Positions 7,754 to 12,175 of a stretch of DNA of 12,175 bases are shown here, one piece after another. Every line of letters begins with the position of its first letter. Position 1 is the first letter of the stretch. Where the stretch lies: positions 1 through 12,175 of the forward strand of contig DMTJ01000434.1 of the NCBI GenBank assembly GCA_003477185.1, read 5' to 3'. The notes below the pieces were generated by a model. It searched no databases. It was not told the DNA's origin and was given only the letters and a program-made list of their open reading frames with translations. This DNA comes from Lentisphaeria bacterium. Its GTDB lineage: Bacteria; Verrucomicrobiota; Lentisphaeria; JABSQK01; UBA12247. Both the position numbers and the translations under genes were made by a program.

Positions 7754-7764
7754 ATCATATCATA
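7754..7764 (-). promoter_or_regulatory. Possible extra -10 element ahead of rpmB
   Basis: The minus strand carries overlapping copies of TATGAT (TATGATATGAT) about 20-30 bases before the bL28 start. Each is one base from the consensus -10 box. No convincing -35 box lies 16-18 bases upstream, so this would be a weak or extended -10 promoter at best. rpmB may instead rely on the promoter upstream of the tRNA. Confidence 0.2.
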
Positions 7765-7787
7765 GCGACGTTCGCAAGCGCAAATAG

Positions 7788-7863
7788 TGGTGGGTTGGCC
7801 GGGGCTCGAACCCGGGACCCACGGCTTAAAAGGCCGTTGCTCTACCGACTGAGCTACCAACCC
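7788..7863 (-). tRNA. tRNA-Lys(UUU), CCA encoded
   Basis: The minus strand begins GGGTTGG and pairs with CCAACCC at the 3' end over seven base pairs. A discriminator A and an encoded CCA follow. The D arm is TAGCTCAGTCGGTAGAGCA. The anticodon stem ACGGC/GCCGT encloses loop CTTTTAA, giving anticodon UUU. The T arm is CCGGG TTCGAGC CCCGG. All canonical positions are in place. It precedes the bL28 gene and follows a good promoter. Confidence 0.97.
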
Positions 7864-7884
7864 ACGCCGCATTGCGAGCCGAGT

Positions 7885-7912
7885 AAAATACTCAGCCTGA
7901 CCAATCTGTCAA
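7885..7912 (-). promoter_or_regulatory. Sigma70-type promoter for tRNA-Lys and the rpmB gene train
   Basis: A perfect TTGACA -35 box (7907-7912) is followed after 16 bases by TATTTT (7885-7890), which keeps the key TA...T positions of a -10 box. The tRNA 5' end lies 21 bases further on, so transcription would begin a little upstream of it. The -10 box sits at the centre of a palindrome, GAGTA-TTT-TACTC (7881-7893), which could be an operator or chance. Confidence 0.6.
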
Positions 7913-7970
7913 TCCGCCTGTGAGTACTTCGTCCACAAGCGACAAAACCAGGGGCGTTTCAGCTAACTCT

Positions 7971-8993
7971 TCAAGGTGTCCGTAACTCATCGAGGAGCTG
8001 TCCGACCAGGTCCGCAGAGGTAAGATTCTCCGCTTCTGCTTCATAGGATGGCACGACGCGATGCCGCAGGACATCAGGCGCCACGTCCTTGACATCCTGT
8101 GGGACCACATAAGCACGTCCAGCCAGAAATGCGGTCGCCTTGGCCGCGATCGCCATCGCCAGCGTGGCGCGCGGTGACGCCCCAATCTGAATCAACTCAG
8201 CAAACCTCTCCAACTTTGCTTCATTCTGGCGCTCCGACAGCTGATCGTGCTTGCTAGTCCGCGTCGCAAACACGATATCCAAAATGTAGGCTACGATCTT
8301 CTCGTCGATGTACACCTTATCGACCCACTTGCGGGCGTTTTGAATATCATCTAGTGAGGCGACCTGCGTAGCCACGCTTTTAACGTCCGGATGAGCCATG
8401 CGCTCAAGAATCACCGCTTCTTCGTCTCGCGTGGGGTAATCGAGCTCGACCTTCAGCATGAAGCGGTCCGTCTGTGCTTCGGGAAGCGGGTAGGTTCCTT
8501 CCTGCTCCAGTGGATTCTGCGTGGCCATCACCAAGAATGGTGACGGCAGCTTGTGGGTGACCCCAGCAATCGTGACCTGGCGCTCCTGCATGGCTTCCAA
8601 CAGAGCGCTCTGCACCTTCGCTGGCGCACGATTGATCTCGTCTGCCAAAACGATGTTCGCAAACACCGGGCCCTTCTTGACCGAGAAGCTCTGATCGTGC
8701 GGATTGTAGATGGTAGTTCCAATCACGTCAGCAGGAAGCAGATCAGGCGTAAATTGCAGGCGCGCAAAGTCACCGCCGACGGCCTGCGCCAGCAGGTTGA
8801 TCGTCAAGGTTTTGGCCAGACCAGGCACACCTTCTACTAGAATGTGGCCGTTGGTTACCATGCCGAGAATTAAGCGGTCAAGCAGCCGCTCCTGACCGAC
8901 CAGAAAACGCCCGACCTCTACGCGAAGCGTCTGCACGAATGCAGATGCGGCCTTGATCTTGTTCTGCAGCTCCTGAAGTTCCTGTTGTTGCAT
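7971..8993 (-). CDS. MoxR-family AAA+ ATPase
   Basis: A 340-residue MoxR-type AAA+ ATPase, a chaperone-like class that commonly works with von Willebrand A-domain proteins to mature or activate other proteins. Walker A is GVPGLAKT at 55-62, Walker B is VLADEINRAP at 115-124 with Asp118 and Glu119, sensor 1 is ATQNP with Asn160, and the arginine-finger region is EAQTDRF with Arg177. The MoxR-typical KVQSALLEAMQER and GASPRA are present, and the end (DVLRHRVVPSYEAEAE...) is normal, so the protein is complete. ATG at 8993 with ACGGA five bases upstream is preferred; the frame reaches a TTG at 9071 that would start inside an inverted repeat. DUF58 or VWA genes, the usual neighbours, do not follow. 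The next features downstream are a promoter and tRNA-Lys. Confidence 0.92.
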   Translation of the reverse strand: MQQQELQELQNKIKAASAFVQTLRVEVGRFLVGQERLLDRLILGMVTNGHILVEGVPGLAKTLTINLLAQAVGGDFARLQFTPDLLPADVIGTTIYNPHDQSFSVKKGPVFANIVLADEINRAPAKVQSALLEAMQERQVTIAGVTHKLPSPFLVMATQNPLEQEGTYPLPEAQTDRFMLKVELDYPTRDEEAVILERMAHPDVKSVATQVASLDDIQNARKWVDKVYIDEKIVAYILDIVFATRTSKHDQLSERQNEAKLERFAELIQIGASPRATLAMAIAAKATAFLAGRAYVVPQDVKDVAPDVLRHRVVPSYEAEAENLTSADLVGQLLDELRTP

Positions 8994-9020
8994 AAATCCG
9001 TCTCGCTCTATTCTGATTGG

Positions 9021-9134
9021 GTGTCGGCAGCAGACGCCGACTGGGCGGAAAAGTTGCACCGACACGTGCAATCAACAACAGTCTTCGCAGCAAGTTCGGC
9101 CAATCAGCCCCGTGCCCTCACCTTGTTGATTGCA
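9021..9134 (-). promoter_or_regulatory. moxR leader with overlapping inverted repeats
   Basis: The 147-base gap before moxR holds four inverted repeats. TGCAATCAACAA (9123-9134) pairs perfectly with its complement at 9067-9078 over 12 bases. TTGCAC/GTGCAA pairs 9066-9071 with 9054-9059 around a six-base loop. CCGACAC/GTGTCGG pairs 9059-9065 with 9021-9027. GTCGGC/GCCGAC pairs 9036-9041 with 9023-9028 around a seven-base loop. The 9067-9071 bases are used by the first two stems, 9059 by the second and third, and 9023-9027 by the last two, so neighbouring stems exclude each other. This resembles an RNA switch or attenuator; protein-binding operators are an alternative. No run of U follows any stem and no clear promoter was found. 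Confidence 0.4.
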
Positions 9135-9140
9135 ACAGGC

Positions 9141-10916
9141 CTAGCGCGCGGGCGACGGTGCTGGCGCTGGTGGCGGGCTCACTGCGGGTGTAGACGTCGC
9201 GGGTGCAACCTCGCCCTCAAGCTCTTGCGGAATCATCGTTTCAGGCGGAATCTCGGAAGGAGCTACTGGGACGCGTGCTGGTACCAAGCGATAGATCTTG
9301 TAGCGCAGTTCTTTGTCATCAGCCATCACTTGATAGTCATCTAGAATCCGCTGCAGCTCGGTCTGCTTGGCGAAGTCGCCCAGATCAGTGATCACGAAGT
9401 ACTCGGCGCCAATCTCCTCAACGATCAAGTCAAACAAATCGCGACTGACTTTCTCCTCACTCTGTGCGGTCGCCAGGGTGCGGTTGACCAGCGCGGTCGC
9501 ACCGGGCCAACGCCTGCCGCCAAACTTCCCGTAGTAGGTCAAATCTGTGCCGCCGTCCTCCCCCAGATAGATCGCAGCCGTAGTGTGATTCAAGTCCTCG
9601 CCCAGCTTGATCGCCAATTGACGCCGCGCCTCGATTCGCTTGTGAAAGGCAGGGTGAATGAACATGATCACCTTCTTGTGGACGCCGACCAGCCCGGTAA
9701 CGAACTCGAAACCAACCTTACCTACGGAGGCTTCGCCCTTCGTCAGCGCCTTTAACTTGGGAGCAGAAACCGCCAGCTGGAGCAGGACCGGAATGACTAC
9801 GACCGCGGCCAATGCAACGAGATGCTGCTTCACGAACCCGATCCTCTCTTGGACAAGATGCTGCACCAAGAAGGCGTAGGATACTGCCACCAGCGGAATG
9901 AGCTGCAAGTGGTAGTAGTCGTGCGTGTGGATGTGATAGGTAAAGATACACGAGTACACTGCGTAGCCACACCACCAAGAGCGGATGAGAATCTTTGCCA
10001 ATGGCTTCTTAGGCAGCGCCCATGCACTCCAAATCGCCAGCGCCAACGGAATCAGCCCGATCATGCGGCCGACCATGCGCGCAGTGCCCAGCCAGAACTT
10101 TTTCGTCAGCAGCAGCGCTGGCTGCACCGTCGCATTAGCCTGCCAGTCGAGATTCGAATCGCCCCCCAAGATGTGCAGCGCGTAATAGGCGATCGGAATC
10201 GAAAAACAAGCACCCACGATGTATGGGACAGGGCTGGTAAAGATTCCGAAGATCGAGTGACGCCACGCCCAGAGCCCAATGCAGATCAGCCCGATTGGCA
10301 CGAGACAAAGCGGCTTGATAAATACGGCCAAACTCCACAGCACAGCCGCCGCCGCGACTCGTCCTGCGGTCTGCTTCTCCACCACCAACAAAAAAGCGTG
10401 CAGCCCGCCCAAGAACAGGCAAATCATCAGCGGATCAGGCTGGAAGCTTCGCGTCCCAATGACCCCAAACGGCAGAAATAGATAGACCCCCAGCGAGGCC
10501 ACGGCACAATAATTCGGCGCAATGCCGCGCACGATTCTGAATAGGAATACGCCTCCCAATAGCCATAGCAACGAGGCGATAGCCTTCGGAACCCACAGCC
10601 TCTCGCCGCCCAGCATGTTGTAGAAGAAGACTGAGGTGCCTTCCATCACGCGCGGCTCGAGCAGTAGTTCATCGGCCAGGTTCTGCGCGGCTACCGCACG
10701 TTCCCACTCCGGCGCAGTTGTCTTATTCTCCATGTACATCCCACGTGCAATAGCAGCACACATGAACTGGCGTGCGGGATGGTAGTCAATCGGTGGCGCG
10801 GTGATCCGGTACATCCGAACACCGAACGCCAGGATAAACAGAAGCAGGACAATCGCCTTGAGTTTAGGGGCCAGTGCCTGTTGTGGAGTGTAAATCAGCT
10901 CTTCCTGGTCAGACAC
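9141..10916 (-). CDS. GT-C fold membrane glycosyltransferase (ArnT/PMT-like)
   Basis: A 591-residue polytopic membrane protein resembling the dolichyl- or undecaprenyl-phosphate-sugar glycosyltransferases of the ArnT/PMT type. TM1 spans about 21-33 and is followed in the first outer loop by PPIDYHPARQ. Asp44 in it is at the position of the GT-C catalytic Asp, and HPxRQ is typical of this group. Roughly ten further hydrophobic segments run to about residue 390. A soluble domain follows, ending in a Pro/Ala-rich tail (from about 547). It probably moves a sugar from a lipid carrier to an acceptor on the outer face of the inner membrane. The GTG start is chosen because GGAGGAGG lies five bases before it; an upstream TTG at 10967 overlaps the preceding gene. 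It follows the epimerase-glycosyltransferase by 31 bases, which suggests one pathway. Confidence 0.82.
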   Translation of the reverse strand: MSDQEELIYTPQQALAPKLKAIVLLLFILAFGVRMYRITAPPIDYHPARQFMCAAIARGMYMENKTTAPEWERAVAAQNLADELLLEPRVMEGTSVFFYNMLGGERLWVPKAIASLLWLLGGVFLFRIVRGIAPNYCAVASLGVYLFLPFGVIGTRSFQPDPLMICLFLGGLHAFLLVVEKQTAGRVAAAAVLWSLAVFIKPLCLVPIGLICIGLWAWRHSIFGIFTSPVPYIVGACFSIPIAYYALHILGGDSNLDWQANATVQPALLLTKKFWLGTARMVGRMIGLIPLALAIWSAWALPKKPLAKILIRSWWCGYAVYSCIFTYHIHTHDYYHLQLIPLVAVSYAFLVQHLVQERIGFVKQHLVALAAVVVIPVLLQLAVSAPKLKALTKGEASVGKVGFEFVTGLVGVHKKVIMFIHPAFHKRIEARRQLAIKLGEDLNHTTAAIYLGEDGGTDLTYYGKFGGRRWPGATALVNRTLATAQSEEKVSRDLFDLIVEEIGAEYFVITDLGDFAKQTELQRILDDYQVMADDKELRYKIYRLVPARVPVAPSEIPPETMIPQELEGEVAPATSTPAVSPPPAPAPSPAR

Positions 10917-10921
10917 GTGGC

Positions 10922-10929
10922 CCTCCTCC
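10922..10929 (-). promoter_or_regulatory. Strong ribosome binding site fixing a GTG start
   Basis: GGAGGAGG on the minus strand stands five bases before GTG at 10916. It is the strongest Shine-Dalgarno match seen in the window and decides the start of the GT-C glycosyltransferase. Confidence 0.75.
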
Positions 10930-10947
10930 GATCCTGTTGGTGGTCTA

Positions 10948-12175
10948 TTACTTGGTCTTGCGGCCAAACCACACGTTCGCTAGACCTGCGGTATACCACC
11001 GCAGGTAATTCTTGAGCCACGCAAACAGCCGAAATTTCGACTCGCCGCCCTTACGCTGCTTCCAAACGGTCGGAATCTCGCAGATTTTCAGCCCGCGCGA
11101 ATGCCCTTTGACGGTCAGCTCAAACGAGAACTCGAATCCACCGCTGCTTTCAATGTCGATGCTCTTCAAATACTTGGCCCGGTACAGCTTAAACGAGTTC
11201 GTGACGTCCGAAGTCGGGAAGCGGGTCAGCATGTGAAAGGATCGGTTGGCGACACGAGAGAGAAGATCTTGAATAAATGGACCACCGAGCTTCTTGCCGT
11301 CACCCGAGTAACGCGTACCACAGACGATGTCGAAACCGCCATCGGCCTTCGCGACCATTTCGTTGATCGTGTGCATGTCATCCGAAAGATCACCGTTCAC
11401 CATAACGATATATTCGCCGCGGGCAGCGTCGATTCCGGCGCGGATCGCATTGATCACGCCAGGCCCGATATCGTTTTTGACCAGTTTGAGTTCGGGCACG
11501 CTTTGCATCATCTGCTCCACGTACGGGACGGTCGTGTCTTCGTCGAAATCATAGACCACGAGCATTTCGAAGGGAACGCCCACGTGGCGTTTCACTTCTT
11601 GGATCGTCGGGACAATCAAGTCATCCTCGTTGTAGACCGGCGTAATGATGGTCAACTCCGGACAGGATCCAGTCGTGGCTTCATCGTAGTTATCGCGAAA
11701 CCACTCGACCATCTCCTTCAGGCCCTTGTCGAGCAGCATTTTCGGCTCGAACCCTGACACCCGCGTGAGCTTCTCACTGGACAAAGACTTGCGCGGAGCG
11801 CCCTCAGGCTTGGTCGTATCAAACTCAAGCACCGGCGTTTTGCCGCTGATCTCGCAGATCTTGCGCACCAGATCTCCGATGGTCGTCTCGCGGTCATGCC
11901 CTACGTTAACGGGGTCCGCTACCGCATACTTCTCGGTGAGATCCATAAAGCCCTGAGCCACATCCAGCACGTGCACGAAGGCCCGCGTCTGATTTCCCGA
12001 GCCCCAAACCCGTACGGGGTCTTCGCCATCGAGCACGCGCTTGGTCAGCGCCGGAATCACGTGCGACTTCTCGCCGTCCCAGCCATCGCCCGCGCCATAG
12101 ACATTATTCGGCCGCGCCACCGCGATCTTCATGTCGTACTCTTTCGCGTAGTATCTGGCCTGAACCTCCATATTG
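10948..12175 (-). CDS. Fusion of NAD-dependent epimerase/dehydratase and GT2 glycosyltransferase (5' end beyond window)
   Basis: The visible 408 codons hold two domains. The first 160 or so are the C-terminal half of a nucleotide-sugar epimerase/dehydratase of the extended SDR type: EVQARYYAKEY, ARPNNVYGAGDGWD, SHVIPALTKRVLDGE, GSGNQTRAFVHVLDVAQGF. The Rossmann NAD site and the YxxxK catalytic pair lie before the window edge. The frame is open to the edge, so ATG at 12171 is an internal Met and not the start. From about 172 a family-2 glycosyltransferase begins: ELTIITPVYNEDD, then VVYDFDEDTT, MVNGDLSDDM in the DXD-like position and FPTSDVTNSFKLYR. It resembles polyprenyl-phosphate sugar transferases such as DPM1. 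The protein could make a nucleotide sugar and transfer it, perhaps to the lipid carrier used by the following GT-C enzyme. It ends TAA TAG. Confidence 0.85.
   Translation of the reverse strand, partial: NMEVQARYYAKEYDMKIAVARPNNVYGAGDGWDGEKSHVIPALTKRVLDGEDPVRVWGSGNQTRAFVHVLDVAQGFMDLTEKYAVADPVNVGHDRETTIGDLVRKICEISGKTPVLEFDTTKPEGAPRKSLSSEKLTRVSGFEPKMLLDKGLKEMVEWFRDNYDEATTGSCPELTIITPVYNEDDLIVPTIQEVKRHVGVPFEMLVVYDFDEDTTVPYVEQMMQSVPELKLVKNDIGPGVINAIRAGIDAARGEYIVMVNGDLSDDMHTINEMVAKADGGFDIVCGTRYSGDGKKLGGPFIQDLLSRVANRSFHMLTRFPTSDVTNSFKLYRAKYLKSIDIESSGGFEFSFELTVKGHSRGLKICEIPTVWKQRKGGESKFRLFAWLKNYLRWYTAGLANVWFGRKTK

Noticed and set aside
7892..7970. Protein-like continuation of moxR in a shifted frame (LEELAETPLVLSLVDEV)
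   Set aside because: MoxR already ends normally with the family's usual C-terminus, so no frameshift needs to be invoked. The stretch also runs into the tRNA promoter.
9067..9134. Rho-independent terminator after the GT-C gene
   Set aside because: The 12-base stem is AT-rich with a 44-base loop and no T run follows it on the minus strand, so it does not look like an intrinsic terminator.
9822..10481. 219-codon plus-strand frame
   Set aside because: It is antisense to the GT-C glycosyltransferase, has no recognisable motif, and is expected by chance in GC-rich coding DNA. The same applies to the plus-strand frames at 3052-3555 and 11101-11757.
1..12175. CRISPR arrays, insertion sequences, prophage or integration sites
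   Set aside because: No regularly spaced repeats, transposase or integrase motifs were seen, and tRNA-Lys has no visible duplicated 3' end.

Overview
This window comes from a bacterium, most likely a member of the PVC group (Verrucomicrobiota is the best guess). The main clue is the long GreA-type elongation factor, about 690 residues with a large N-terminal extension, an arrangement known from Chlamydiae and Verrucomicrobia. A secreted formylglycine-type sulfatase fits the same group. The DNA is moderately GC-rich. Every gene I can support lies on the minus strand, so transcription runs from high to low coordinates.

Reading in that direction, the window opens inside an envelope-sugar region. 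It holds the 3' part of a fusion between a nucleotide-sugar epimerase/dehydratase and a family-2 glycosyltransferase (10948-12175, open at the window edge). A multi-spanning GT-C glycosyltransferase (9141-10916) follows after 31 bases. Next is a 147-base gap with an unusual chain of overlapping inverted repeats (9021-9134) that sits as a leader in front of a MoxR-type AAA+ ATPase (7971-8993).

A good sigma70-type promoter (7885-7912) then drives tRNA-Lys(UUU) and ribosomal protein bL28. Behind these is a tightly packed gene train: SAM hydrolase (DUF62), a NtrC-like response regulator, a small lipoprotein, the long GreA, a TRAP-type substrate-binding protein (DctP), a possible 62-residue membrane peptide, and a sulfatase that runs off the low end of the window. 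Gaps are mostly 3-39 bases, and one pair overlaps by 4 bases. Translational coupling is likely through much of the train, though the sequence alone cannot prove one transcript.

Several proteins are broken or altered at diagnostic positions. dctP has a single in-frame amber codon, with intact family sequence on both sides. The NtrC-like regulator keeps a good receiver domain and Walker A, but lacks GAFTGA, has Asn for the Walker B Asp, has lost the LYYRL arginine and has an acidic DNA-recognition helix. The DUF62 protein has Pro where the family motif TFHGRD has its catalytic His. No CRISPR array, insertion sequence, integrase or rRNA is visible.
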